Assembly (NCBI GenBank): GCA_030522415.1 | Contig: CM060109.1 | Coordinates: 4,060,655 to 4,124,654 of the forward strand | Source: Channallabes apus | Lineage: Eukaryota; Chordata; Actinopteri; Siluriformes; Clariidae | Reading direction: 5' to 3' | DNA: 64,000 nucleotides | In this document: positions 46,569 through 57,306 of the stretch, in pieces | How the letters are laid out: every line of letters begins with the position of its first letter | How positions within the stretch are numbered: the stretch's first letter is position 1 | Program-made: the position numbers and the translations under genes | The notes under the pieces: model-generated | What the model was told of the DNA's origin: nothing | The model's database searches: none | The model's input: only the letters and a program-made list of their open reading frames with translations

Positions 46569-47345
46569 AGTGATGGTCTCCATCTGACGACTTTGACGTG
46601 ACGACTGATCCAGGTGACAGCAACAGCAACATCATCTGCCTGAGTTCTGACTCTAGTCCCTGGAGGTCTTGTGCATGACAGCACGGGTGAGTTCCATCCT
46701 GTTAAAAAAAATCCTTGCTGCTAGATGATTGTGGAGGAATTCGTAAAGTCTAACGTGTAGTGTCTAACTGAATGAGTTAGCCTTAATATTGTTTGACAAT
46801 ATGGCGACGTGTTTTCAGGATAGTGTGATGGACGGCGGTCCTCAATAGTTAGTGAATCCCTGCCCTATGCTGAAGATTCCTGTTTTGAGAAGGAATTGGG
46901 GCAGATGTTGGATAAATTGTGTAGCAAAAAAAGGTGACGCTATGCAAATTTCTTGGTGTTAAAGATGAGGATAAATGGACTAGAGAGCAATGTTTTTCTG
47001 CTTTTGAAAGGTGTGTGCAGCGTAAAGAGCTTGAAGCTGCGGTTCAAGTATTTAGGCAGTGGCAGGCTCTTCTAATACAATCACACGCTGCAGAGCAGGA
47101 TTGTGAGAAGCGTGAGAGTGACGAAAAGATCAGTAAACTTGCGCAGATAGGTTGTTGTAAAAGTCAGAAATTTGCAAGATACAGCAACTGGTGTCCGTAA
47201 CCACAGTGTATTTACTCAAGACGACTGTATGAAGTGTTGATTCTTTGATGCTGACAAAATAAACTACAAGAGACAAAGAGATCATCGGACTTCTGTTGTG
47301 TGAGTGATACTTCAAATTAAAGATACGCGTCAAAACTAGTGAAAT
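46569..47345 (+). other. ERV leader and gag 5' region, fragmented
   Basis: An 88-codon frame at 46934-47200 (LCKFLGVKDEDKWTREQCFS) may be the start of gag. The remainder has stops in all frames. Confidence 0.4.
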
Positions 47346-47768
47346 ATGTCCGCATCTACAAAATGCGCTAATCATAAGCGTGCCGCTCAATCTGCTCAAA
47401 AAACATGTGAGCAGTCTCAGTGCTCAATTAACTCTCTCCAAACCAAGCTCAATGTTTTGGAAAAACAAGCAGGGAAGCTATCTCTGTCTAAATCAAAGCC
47501 GTTGTTTCCATCTCTTCCTAATCTTGGCTATGATATACAATTAAGAGAGCAGTCAGAGGTTGAGGATTCAGTCACTGACTTAGATCCAGCACGCATCGGT
47601 GTGGCTCCGATGGCTGTGAGAGAGTCTCGCTCTAAAAAAGATGAAGACTCAAAAGTAACAATCACATACAAGCCGCTAAGTCCTGCTGAAGTCAATCGTA
47701 TGGAAAAAGACTTTAAACATCCAACGAGAGATGGGCATGGGCCCTTTCTTAACACAGACGCAGCGTAA
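47346..47768 (+). pseudogene. ERV gag fragment
   Basis: A 140-codon frame with a coiled-coil-like N-terminus (CSINSLQTKLNVLEKQ) and a Pro-rich segment with YKPLSPAEVNRMEK. Position before the zinc knuckle supports gag. The frame ends at a stop and the capsid is largely missing. Confidence 0.55.
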
Positions 47769-47951
47769 AGTTCAGTTGTATAATTTCCATCCTCTGGATG
47801 TGATTGTTTGCTTGAACTGTACAATAATAAGTAAAAAATTTATTAACTGAAATAAATGACCATATTTCTGTCATTCCCCACTTAAGAGGGTGGGAGAATT
47901 TTCAAGCCCCACTTGTCAACAAAATTATAATAAAATCGGCCAAGTTTACTA

Positions 47952-48211
47952 TTTATTGAAATATAAATTTCTAAACCAATAAGATCAAACCATCGCTCTC
48001 CACATGAAAGGGCGAGGACTTAACCGCTGCGCCACTTGGACACATAGAGACAATACACCCCAGTCATGTTAATAAGTCACTCGACTTCTTTGAAAGAAAG
48101 CTCTAGATAAGTGACGAAGTAAGCCTGTTATAATAATTGCACGTGTATTTTATCTGTTTTGAACTTGGTGTTATTTGATCTTATTGGTTTAGAAATATAT
48201 ATTTCAATAAA
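47952..48211. mobile_element. 260-bp MITE with 38-bp inverted repeats, in the ERV gag
   Basis: Left 47952-47989 and right 48174-48211 are inverted copies with one mismatch (tttattgaaatata, ctaaaccaataagatcaaa). Inside, the minus strand carries gtggcgcagcggttaag, a box-A-like tRNA word, and a possible SINE head. No transposase. Target duplication not resolved. Confidence 0.7.
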
Positions 48212-48238
48212 TTTTCAGCATATGAAAGAGATTCGAAT

Positions 48239-48532
48239 GTGAAAACACATGTGTCTGCATTGATGCAAGCTGCTGTTGATGTGGAAAATGCTCAATCTGT
48301 TCCACGTGATGTCTGCCGCTATTGTCATAAGCCGGGACATTGGTACAAGGCTTGCCAGAAGCGAAAGGCAGACATGAAAAAGCAGAAATGTGCTTCTGAC
48401 TCTGGAGGTTCTCAGCCTGACTTGAGGGGCGGAGCTCTTTCGCCTGACGTGGCAAGGCAGATCATTCAGATCATCTTGCAACGTGCTTCCAAGGCAACGT
48501 CACCTGGTTTGCCTCCTCCTCAGTCTTTTTAG
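48239..48532 (+). pseudogene. ERV nucleocapsid with one zinc knuckle
   Basis: CRYCHKPGHWYKAC fits the C-x2-C-x4-H-x4-C knuckle that packages genomic RNA in retroviruses. A basic stretch follows. It is separated from the other gag piece by the MITE. Confidence 0.75.
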
Positions 48533-48534
48533 AT

Positions 48535-48732
48535 ATGAAAGCTGTGAGAGCCTATTTGCAGCCAATTACCTATGAGCAAGATAACAGACTGTATGTTGTG
48601 ATCACTGTTAATGGTGTGGAATGTAGCTTTTTAATTGACACAGGTGCACAAGTTTCTCTCAGTGCACATGGTCATAAAGCTAACATTGCCAAAGCTCAAC
48701 TAGCCACCACTTCTGTACAATTTCTAGGATAA
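48535..48732 (+). pseudogene. ERV protease fragment
   Basis: CSFLIDTGAQVSL contains the DTG catalytic triad of an aspartic protease. The segment is about 65 codons and the C-terminal half is missing. Confidence 0.75.
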
Positions 48733-48735
48733 TCA

Positions 48736-49529
48736 GTGACAGCAGGACAGAGATCCATCCTCCCGAATCGGGTTGCAGTAGTACGAATGTTCACTGCTCC
48801 ATCAACAGTGAAAGGGCTCCGCTCATTCCTGAGTATGTGTAACTACTGTCGCCCATGGATTGAGGATTATGCCCGAATAGCTCAGACTCCGTATGATTTG
48901 TTGAAAGGATCTCCTAATGAGACAGACAGTATTCAGTTTTCTGAGTCAGCTGAAACCGCATTCACCGACCTTAAAGCTGCTCTTACATCTGCACCTGCTT
49001 TAGGTTTTGCGCAACCTGAGCTGCCGTTCACCCAATATGTGCATGAGCATGTGGGGTTCATGACTGCGTGTTTGATGCAGGATCATGGTGGCCAATTGCG
49101 TCCAGTCCAATACTATTCAGCAAAGTTGAACGTGAATGCTAGCGGTTTTGGTCCATGCCTGTTCAAGCTACATTTTTAGCTGTTACTGTCTGTGCTCCGA
49201 TATTGTTGACGCAACATCTCACTGTACATTGTCCTCATGCTATTCTCTCTTTGTTGTCCTCAGCTCGTGTGATCACAGTAACTGCTCAAAGATGGAGCAA
49301 CTGGCTCAATAATCTCACAGCTCCTAACATCACCATGAAAAGGCCAAAGATCACCAACCCCTCATCGTTAATGATGGCTGCGATGTCTGATTCTTTAGAT
49401 GAGGGCGCATGGGATGATCATGACTGTGTGATGCTTTCACACTCACCACCTTCAAAGGTCTCTGAAATTCCTCTGGAAAACCCAGAAATGGTCTTGTTCA
49501 CTGACGGTTCAGCCCAGGTGCTGAATTGA
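48736..49529 (+). pseudogene. ERV RT connection and RNase H start; RT palm missing
   Basis: Starts in the RT thumb/connection (VKGLRSFLSMCNYCRPWIED) and goes on to an RNase-H-like block with LRPVQYYSAKLNVNA and then LVTDGSA-like VLFTDGSA near 49500. No YxDD-type box exists between protease and this point, so the fingers and palm (about 200 residues) are deleted. Frames shift at about 49160. The RT cannot function. Confidence 0.75.
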
Positions 49530-49541
49530 TGCAGACGGGCT

Positions 49542-50376
49542 GTGTGCTCATTACATGTTGTTATAGCTCAGGGTCGTCTTCCTGATCATCTCTCTGCACA
49601 AGTTGCGGAGCTTGTTGCCCTGACTAATGCATGTGTTTTGGCTAGGCTTGATAAAGGGGCAAGCCTAGACTCTGCTAGTGCTTGTACAAAGGGAGGTAAA
49701 TATGTTGCCCCTGAGTCCTCGCTGCCATACTTGGCCCAACAAATTCACAGTTTGGGACATGTGGGTGTTCAGACAATGGTTCACAGATTTTCTTCTACGT
49801 GGTGGAACACCAAGTTCCGCGCACATGCATCGGATGTCGTGAAATGCTGTGTTCTGTGTCAGGCTAACAACAGTGCACCTGGAGTGCCAACTCCTGCAGC
49901 TCACACTCCAGCGCCAGCAGGTCCGTTCAAACACCTGCAGGTCGACTACATCACCCTTCCTCCATGTCAAGGTAAACGAGATGTGTTGGTGGTGGTTGAC
50001 CAATTTTCTCGCTGGGTTGAAGACTACCCAACTAAAACAGGCACAGCTCTGCACACTGCAAAATCACTGGTCAAGGACTTCTTCCCTCGCTGGGGAATTG
50101 CCGAATGAATTGCATTCATTCAGATCGTGGAACTCATTTCACTGGACAGGTTGTGCAGGAAGTCATGAAGTTGTTGAACGTTCAGTGGAAACTTCACTGC
50201 CCTTACAGGCCCCAGGCTTCTGGGCAGGTTGAACGTCAAAACCAGACACTAAAGCTATGATTGCCCAAGCTCCATGAGAGTGGAGTGTCATGGGATAGAC
50301 GCATTAGCAGCTGTTCTGTGCAGCATTCGGTCATCTCCTACAAGGGTATTGGTCTCAGCCCATATGAGATCATATG

Positions 50377-50408
<32 letters not shown>

Positions 50409-50430
50409 GGTGTTCTTTTTTTTTGCAAGA
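49542..50430 (+). pseudogene. ERV RNase H end and integrase, disrupted
   Basis: Integrase zinc-binding part: HSLGHVGVQTMVHRF, then VVKCCVLCQANN. The core begins with FKHLQVDYITLPP (first Asp) and LVVVDQFSRWVEDYPTKTG. Later parts of the core are readable only in other frames, beyond a frame change at about 50105. A TG microsatellite at 50384-50410 interrupts the C-terminal part. Confidence 0.8.
50384..50410. repeat. (TG)n microsatellite in the ERV
   Basis: TG run in the pol 3' region. Confidence 0.95.
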
Positions 50431-50529
50431 ACAACCAAGTGAGGCATTCCGGAAGTTGGAGAAGCTGATACGAGATAACCACGAGTCTGCTACAAGATAC
50501 ACCGGGTTCCCGTTTTCTCCCAGCTGGCC

Positions 50530-51480
50530 ACACAGCACGCCTCAGCGTCCTTTGACATCTATTCGTGCCATGCTGAGACAAGATCCAGCTATCCTCGCTG
50601 TCATCGCCACCACATCTCAAGAAGCTAATCTTGTCGATTACACACACAGACTTTCTCAAAATTGTGATCATAAAATAGTTACAATCACTGGGTTCACATT
50701 ATATAATCACACTTATGCTGCGACTGGAGCTAGAGGTTATTTTATTAAGAATTTCAGAAGATTACCTTCTCCTATAGTCTGGGGGAGACATGTAAAGGCC
50801 ATTACTTGTTCAGCATATGCCATAACCATTAATTCATGTCCTGTATTACATTGTCAAAAAGTAAGAACATATCAGTTGTATCCTAAAATCAAGGTCAGAG
50901 TGTTTGTTCTTTAATAAGTATCAACAAAATTTGATATACATCAGTTATCCGCGGTATGCTAATGGTATTGATTTCAATGCAGGGAGTTTAGCTGTTGGTA
51001 ATGTTGATACATGGTGGGAAATTCTCAAATTGTACAATGGGGAAACTAACATTTGGGACACTTTCACTCAGATTCACTCTACTGATGATAGTTTAATATC
51101 ATCAGAAGAGCGAATCTGAGTGAACTATCATCAGAAGAGCGAATCTGAGTGAAAGTGTCCCAAATGTTAGTTTCCCCATTGTACAACTTGAGAATTTCCC
51201 ACCATGTATCAACATTACCAACAGCTAAACTCCCTGCATTGAAATCAATACCATTAGCATACCGCGGATAACTGATGTATATCAGTTTCCCCATTGTACA
51301 ATTGTGTATGGTAAATGTGTCAGGTGCTGATTTTGATAAGAGAAGCACTTTCCATGCTTTGTTTACATTAACTCAGAACACACTGTACCCAGGCTGTGAA
51401 GTCTGCATTATTCACCCAGTCAGTGTCTCAGTGACATGCCATTTCAGTCTGTGACACTTGTGCTTTATTGCATATTAATG
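50530..51480 (+). pseudogene. ERV env, first part, with inverted duplication
   Basis: Frame 50261-50914 holds an env-like segment to about 50910. Identity rests on its position and on the TM-type segment that follows the Tc1. An inverted duplication occupies 50933-51283. Surface-subunit assignment is an inference because the sequence is fast-evolving. Confidence 0.45.
50933..51283. repeat. 162-bp inverted duplication (hairpin) in env
   Basis: Arms 50933-51094 and 51122-51283 are inverted copies, nearly perfect over the outer 143 bp (one C/A difference seen) and with three further mismatches near the 27-bp loop. The loop itself carries tcatcagaagagcgaatctg, which also occurs in the right arm. 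Both strands therefore encode the same peptide stretch. Confidence 0.92.
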
Positions 51481-51482
51481 TA

Positions 51483-53062
51483 CAAACCGGATTCCAAAAA
51501 AGTTGGGACACTAAACAAATTGTGAATAAAAACTGAATGCAATGATGTGGAGATGGCAAATGTCATTATTTTATTCAGAATAGAACATAAATCACCGAAC
51601 AAAAGTTTAAATTGAGAAAATGTATCATTTTATGGGAAAAATATGGTGAATCAAAATGTCATGGTGTCAACAAATCCTAAAAAAGTTGGGACAAGGCCAT
51701 TTTCACCACTGTGTGGCATCTCCCCTTCTTCTTACAACACTCAACAGACGTCTGGGGACCGAGGAGACCAGTTTCTCAAGTTTAGAAATAGGAATGCTCT
51801 CCCATTCTTGTCTAATACAGGCCTCTAACTGTTCAATCGTCTTGGCCTTCTTTGTCGCACCTTCCTCTTTATGATGCACCAAATGTTCTCTATAGGGGAA
51901 AGATCTGGACTGCAGACTGGCCATTTCAGTACCCGGATCCTTCACCTACGCAGCCATGATGTTGTGATTGATGCAGAATGTGGTCTGGCATTATCTTGTT
52001 GAAAAATGCAGGGTCTTCCCTGAAAGAGATGACTAGATGTTGTTCTAGAACCTGAATATATTTTTCTGCATTGATGGTGCCTTTCCAGACATGCAAGCTG
52101 CCCATGCCACACACACTCATGCAACCCCATACCATCAGAGATGCAGGCTTCTGAACTGAGCGTTGATAACAACTTGGGTTGTCCTTGTCCTCTTTGGTCC
52201 GGATGACATGGCGTCCCACATTTCCAACAAGAACTTCGAATCGTGACTCGTCTGACCACAGAACAGTCTTCCATTTTGCCACACTCCATTTTAAATGATC
52301 CCTGGCCCAATGAAAATGCCTGTGCTTGTGGATCTTGCTTAGAAATGGCTTCTTCTTTGCACTGGAGAGTTTCAGCTGGCAACGGTGGATGGCACGGTGG
52401 ATTGTGTTCACTGACAATGGTTTCTGGAAGTATTCCTGAGCCCATTCTGTGATTTCCTTTACAGTAGCATTCCTGTTTGTGGTGCAGTGTCGTTTAAGGG
52501 CCCGGAGATCACGGGCATCCAGTATGGTTTCACGCCCTTGACCTTTACGCACAGAGATTGTTCCAGATTCTCTGAATCTTCGGATGATATTATGCACAGT
52601 TGATGATGATAACTGCAAAGTCTTTGCAATTTTTCGCTGGGTAACACCTTTCTGATATTGCTCCACTATCTTTCAGCGCAACATTGTGGGAATTGGTGAT
52701 CCTCTACCCATCTTGGCTTCTGAGAGACACTGCCACTCTGAGAAGCTCCTTTTATACCCAATCATGTTGCCAATTTACCTAATTACTGTTAATTGGTCTT
52801 CCAGCACTTTGTTATGCTTAAATTTACTTTTTCCAGCCTCTTATTGCTACTTGTCCCAACTTTTTTGGGATTTGTTGACACCGTGAAATTTGGAATCAAC
52901 ATATTTTTCCTTTAAAATGATACATTTTCTCGGAATAAACTTTTGATCTGTCATCTATATTCTATTCTGAATAAAATATTGACATTTGCCATCTCCACAT
53001 CGTTGCATTCAGTTTTTATTCACAATTTGTTTAGTGTCCCAACTTTTTTGGAATCCGGTTTG
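51483..53062 (-). mobile_element. Tc1/mariner element with ~205-bp IR/DR-type ends
   Basis: TA duplication at 51481-51482 and 53063-53064. Ends caaaccggattccaaaaaag. The inverted repeats extend about 205 bp, with an inner second site caaatcc(t/c)aaaaaagttg that repeats the outer one. This double-site layout is known from Sleeping Beauty-type elements. It lies inside the ERV env and carries one transposase gene. Confidence 0.92.
51700..52666 (-). pseudogene. Tc1-like transposase, nearly complete
   Basis: From 52666: GVTQRKIAKTLQLSSSTVHN (first helix-turn-helix), KGQGRETILDARDLRALKRH (linker and second), then TVLWSDESRFEVLVGNVGRH (first Asp), ASLMVWGCMSVCGMGSLHVW. The frame then shifts at about 52010, where the second block (PCIFQQDNARPHSA) and, further on, the third acidic block (VCSPDLSPIENIW-like) are read in other frames. 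The start may be slightly upstream (52684). A few lesions separate it from an open frame. Confidence 0.85.
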
Positions 53063-53064
53063 TA

Positions 53065-53930
53065 TCAGAATTCAACATAACTACTTGTCATAATCTAACT
53101 CAAGAAGTCGCCACTCAGTGTTGCTCTCCAGGGATGGAAGTCTGTAATCAGACATATCTTCCCTCTCATAGTATAACTGACATCATTACCTTAACTAAAT
53201 TTCCATGGTGTGTTGAAAATCATGTAAGGGACTCTCCCTTTATGGGTGAAATCTCTGGGGCATTGTGCAGTTTTATCGTCGAACTTGCGAGGAAGCCGAA
53301 TGCATTTGGTATAAGAACGGGAAAGTGCACACTGCCATAGAGAGGGGAGTTCAAAAGATGATGAGTTCAAATGCTAACCTTCATGATAATGGTACCTTAA
53401 CACTCTTACCAACGAAGCAGGGATATCAACCCTTTGTCGACTCAATCAACCAATCTGAAATTCCTATTTCTGTAACAGATAAGCTGCTGACATTGCTTTC
53501 CATTCTGAAGTTGATGCTATTTTTACATTTAGTAGTAATGAACAGAAGTGCCCGGTGAGTTATCAACTCATATAAGAAAAACAGTACTTTCAAGGTTATA
53601 TCATTCGCAGCTAATGACCCTCGTCCATGTGTTGAATATTTCACATGCAGTCAGACTTTCTGGAGTAGATCACTCAGCGCTCTCATTCCTAATTATGGTA
53701 TTATGGTTAGTTTGGATCAAATCCGTATCTTATCTGATGAAGTTGAGAAATTGACTAATGACACTGCCCAAGCCCTAGGTGTGATATCTACCACACTACA
53801 ATCACATTGCATGATGATTTTGCAAAATCGAGTTGCTTTAGATTACTTCTTAGCACAACAGGGGGTACCTGTGCAGTTGTAGGCCCTGAATGCTGTATGG
53901 ACATTTTTGACCCTACCGTAACATAACTGC
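53065..53930 (+). pseudogene. ERV env, transmembrane-subunit region
   Basis: Continues after the Tc1. CCSPGMEVCNQTYLPSHS precedes WYKNGKVHTAI. A heptad-like stretch (KLTNDTAQALGVISTTLQ) leads to LQNRVALDYFLAQQG, which resembles the segment before the CX6CC motif in class-I TM proteins. Frames change several times (about 53330, 53560, 53750, 53860). Membrane anchor and tail are not seen. Confidence 0.65.
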
Positions 53931-54212
53931 ACTACACTACCGTTTGGTCATCTAACGTAGCTTCCTATTTTTGTGTCGTTGCCACGAAAATTTCGCGTCT
54001 GTATCAGTGTTTAAATTACATAGCTTTTTCATTTATACAATTATAATATTAAAAGCAACTAGCTTTTACATCTTCATACTATTCGGCTTCGCCTTTTTTC
54101 TGCAATTTTTGGAGAACGTACGAGTTTCCTCGGCCAAGAACAACAAACGGAATTCAGCTCCAAACAACTAAAACTCCGACACAGAGGTACGTTATCATGT
54201 CTACTATTCAGC

Positions 54213-54840
54213 TTGTTCAGTGTGTTAGAGTGCAGGGTGTTTAGACATTCTTCCTCAGTCATTAGCGATAATTTTATTTGTGATAGGTGTGTGTTAGTGA
54301 GCACTCTGACGGAGAAGATATCAGCGTTCGAGGAGCGCTTCCAGACTTTAGAGAGGGTTAGAGAGTGTGAGAGCAGCGTTATTCCCGTAGCGGACAGTCT
54401 GGGTGCCACAGGCGGAGATAACCAGCCCCCAACTCCGGCATTAGAGCCCTCACAGCGGGGCGAGTGGGTGACGACTCGGCGGCATACTCGTTCAGCCAAA
54501 GCTAACGCTAAGGCTAGCCCACCGGAGCAAACCTCCTCTGCTCTTCACATGTCCAACAGGTTTGCTCTCCTCAGCGATGCACCCGCTGAGAAACCTGAAA
54601 GAGCTCTGGTTATAGGAGACTCTATACTGAGGCACATGAAATTAGCTAGACCTTTAGGGGCGCCAGCGGCAGTGGTTAGGTGTATCTGAAAATAATGTGG
54701 GCTACATAGACAATTGGAAGACCTTTGAGGGCAAAGCTGGCCTGTTAGGGCGGGACGCTGTCCATCCCACTCGGGAAGGTGCTGCTCTCATTTCTTGTAG
54801 TATAGCTCATAGTCTCAGTAGAGGTCTAGTTAATCGGTGA
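54213..54840 (+). pseudogene. L2 ORF1, esterase mostly deleted
   Basis: Begins with an N-terminal Cys/His region (SDNFICDRC) and a short coiled coil (LTEKISAFEERFQTLE), then a basic part, then FALLSDAP and VIGDSILRHMKLA. After RCI a deletion of about 250 bp removes the central esterase and joins the end, DNWKTFEGK and AVHPTREGAAL in another frame. The same region is partly kept at 8780-9036. Confidence 0.8.
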
Positions 54841-54936
54841 CAATCCAGAGCCCAGGCCAGGGAGCAGACAGACAGGCTAAACCAACCGTCTGCTAGCTGC
54901 ATAGAGTCATCATTCAGGGTTCACCTTATTGAGACT

Positions 54937-56387
54937 GTGTCTGTTCCCCGAGCTAAGCAAAAATGTAGAAAGGCTCAGAAAGTCTGTTTTAATAATCTAA
55001 TTAACATAAAGACCACAAACTTGGATCATACTGAATGCGCAGCCGGCACCTCTGATCTGAAGTTAGGACTGTTAAATATTAGATCTCTCGCATCAAAATC
55101 GGTTATTGTTAATGAAATTATCACAGATCAGACGTTTGATATACTCTGTTTAACTGAAACATGGGTTAAACAGGACGAGTATGTAGCTATAAATGAAGCT
55201 AGTCCTCCTGGATACAGCTACATACACCAGCCTCGGTTAACTGGTAGAGGAGGAGGCGTCGCAGTTATTTACAATGATAATCTGTCTATAGTACAAGAAC
55301 ACGGACACAAATTTAATTCATTTGAAATTCTTTATAGTAACAAGGGTATTTAAGTATATTAAGTCAACTCAGTCGATTCCACTAATTATAATTTACATAC
55401 TTCCTGGGCCGTATTCTGAATTGCTTAGTGAATTAGCAGATTTCATCTCAAACCTAGTCGTTTCTGTAGAGAAAGTGTTAATTGCTGGAGATTTTAATAT
55501 TCATTTTGAGAATGCAGAAGACCCTCTGAGAACAGCATTTATGTCCATACTGGACTAGTAGGACCCATTCATAAAGCAGGTCACACTTTAGATTTAATAA
55601 TATTCTTCGGATTAAGTATAAGAAATGTATTCACAATTCCACTGTCTGAAATTATCTCAGCTCACTATCTTGTCTCAATTCAAGTGTGTCACAGTGTTAA
55701 TGTACGCACAGCACCGCGCTACCGTATTAAACGTACATTCACATCAACTACCACACAGAGTTTTATCAGTAATCTCCCAGAGTTACCAACTTCGATTAGA
55801 TCACCGTCTGACCCCACATAACTCGATCAGGCGACTCAATATTTAGAGTCGACATTTCGTTGTACCTTAGATAATGTAGTTCCAGCTAAAAGAAAAATTA
55901 TTAGAGATAAGAAACTCGCTCCCTGGTATAACGATCACATGCGCACTTTAAAACAGACCGCTCGGAAATTAGAGCGTAAATGGCGTCAAACTGAATTGTT
56001 AGTATTTCAAAAAGCATGGAAAGAGAGCATCCTGAACTATAGGAAAGCTCTTAGTGTAGCTAGATCAACGTATCTTTCCACTCTTATAGAAGAAAATAAA
56101 AATAATCCTAGATTTTTATTTAATACCGTAGCCAAATTAACCAGAAATAAGACCACTACAGAAATCTCCACAACATCATCATGCAATAGTGAGGACTTTT
56201 TTAATAATAAAATTGTAAATATCAGGCATAAAATTGAGGCTTTGAAAGCGAACAATGTAATTCATACAGATGTTAACCTAGTCATGTCAGATCGGAACCT
56301 AGAATATTTTACTCCCCTTGAAGAGAATGAACTAATTTCACTCATCTCTTCTGCGAATTCATCAACCTGTATATTAGATCCTAGACT
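54937..56387 (+). pseudogene. L2 ORF2, endonuclease part
   Basis: [47 protein letters not shown], then LIAGDFNIHFENAEDPL in another frame and later the pre-RT region with NNPRFLFNTVAKLTRNKTT and LISSANSSTCILDP. Frame shifts lie near 55340 and 55570-55900. Confidence 0.85.
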
Positions 56388-56559
56388 CCAAGATAGCGCC
56401 GGTGAGGTCGGCTGCCGTCACAACTGCTCCGACCACCTTTTCTTTGATTTTGTTTTTTAAGTTAGTTTTCAGTATTTTAAAATCGGCAAAATCACCACCA
56501 TTGAGTACATTAGGTATGATAGAGACACTCTTGTTTCTATTGGTATACAATGTACTCAC

Positions 56560-57306
56560 AATTCGACGTTTTTAACTCCGGATCCGAGCTGGCCGAGCGA
56601 GATCCTGAGGGAGAACAAAGGACGCGACGCGAAGCGGCGGCCCCGAGGGAAACAAGCCGGCGTCAGGAACAGGCTGAGAGCCCGTGCACACCGCACACCT
56701 CTGCCTAGTATCCTGCTCGCCACCGTCCAGTCACTGGAGAACAAACTCGATGACTACAGGGCCAGGATAAAGTTCCAGAGAAACATTCGGGACTGCAACC
56801 TTCTCTGCTTCGCCGAAACATAGCTGAACCCAGCGGTGCCAGACCATGCCATACAACCAGCCGAGTTCGTCTCGGTTCACCGCATGGACAGGACGCGGGT
56901 CTCGGGGAAGTCAAGGGGAGGCGGCGTGTGTTTGATGGTGAACAACAACTGTTGCAACAGCGCGAGCGTTGTTCCTCTTACACGCTCCTACACACCAAAC
57001 CTGGAACTACTGTCCATCATGTGTCGTCCTTTTTATCTACCCCGGGAGATCAGCGCCGATTATAGACCACCACAAGCGGACATGGACACTGCCTTATGCG
57101 AGCTGCATGAGGCGCTCACACAGCACCAGACACAGCACCGGGACGCTGCGCTTATTGTGGCGGGGGACTTTAATAGTGCCAACCTCAAACGCGCAGCGCC
57201 GAACTTTTATCAGCACATGACCTGCCCCACCAGGGGCGAAAGGACACTGGACCATTGTTATACAACGGTCAAAGACGGTTACAAGGCACAATCTCGGCCA
57301 CGTTAA
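56560..57306 (+). pseudogene. Jockey-like LINE endonuclease, disrupted
   Basis: RPPRGKQAGVRNRLRA-like basic N-terminus, then LPSILLATVQSLENKLDDYR, RNIRDCNLLCFAET followed by a TAG at 56821-56823, then LIVAGDFNSANLKRAAPNFY and GERTLDHCYTTV. About 118 bp (the FGKSDHAAIF block) are missing compared with copy A, which shifts the frame. Confidence 0.8.

Larger units (their letters stand above)
46407..53930 (+). mobile_element. Defective class-I-like endogenous retrovirus
   Basis: In order on the plus strand: leader and primer-site candidate, gag pieces, a nucleocapsid zinc knuckle, protease, an RT remnant lacking the palm, RNase H, integrase and env. Pol most resembles gamma/epsilon-type retroviruses. 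It is broken by many frame shifts, a MITE (47952-48211), a TG tract in the integrase region (50384-50410), an inverted duplication (50933-51283) and a Tc1 element (51483-53062). No 3' LTR is seen, and an L2 begins at 53955. Not capable of producing virus as it stands. Confidence 0.8.

Noticed and set aside
46934..47200. A separate host gene upstream of the ERV
   Set aside because: Its position between the primer-site candidate and gag makes a gag start more likely, and nothing ties it to a host family.
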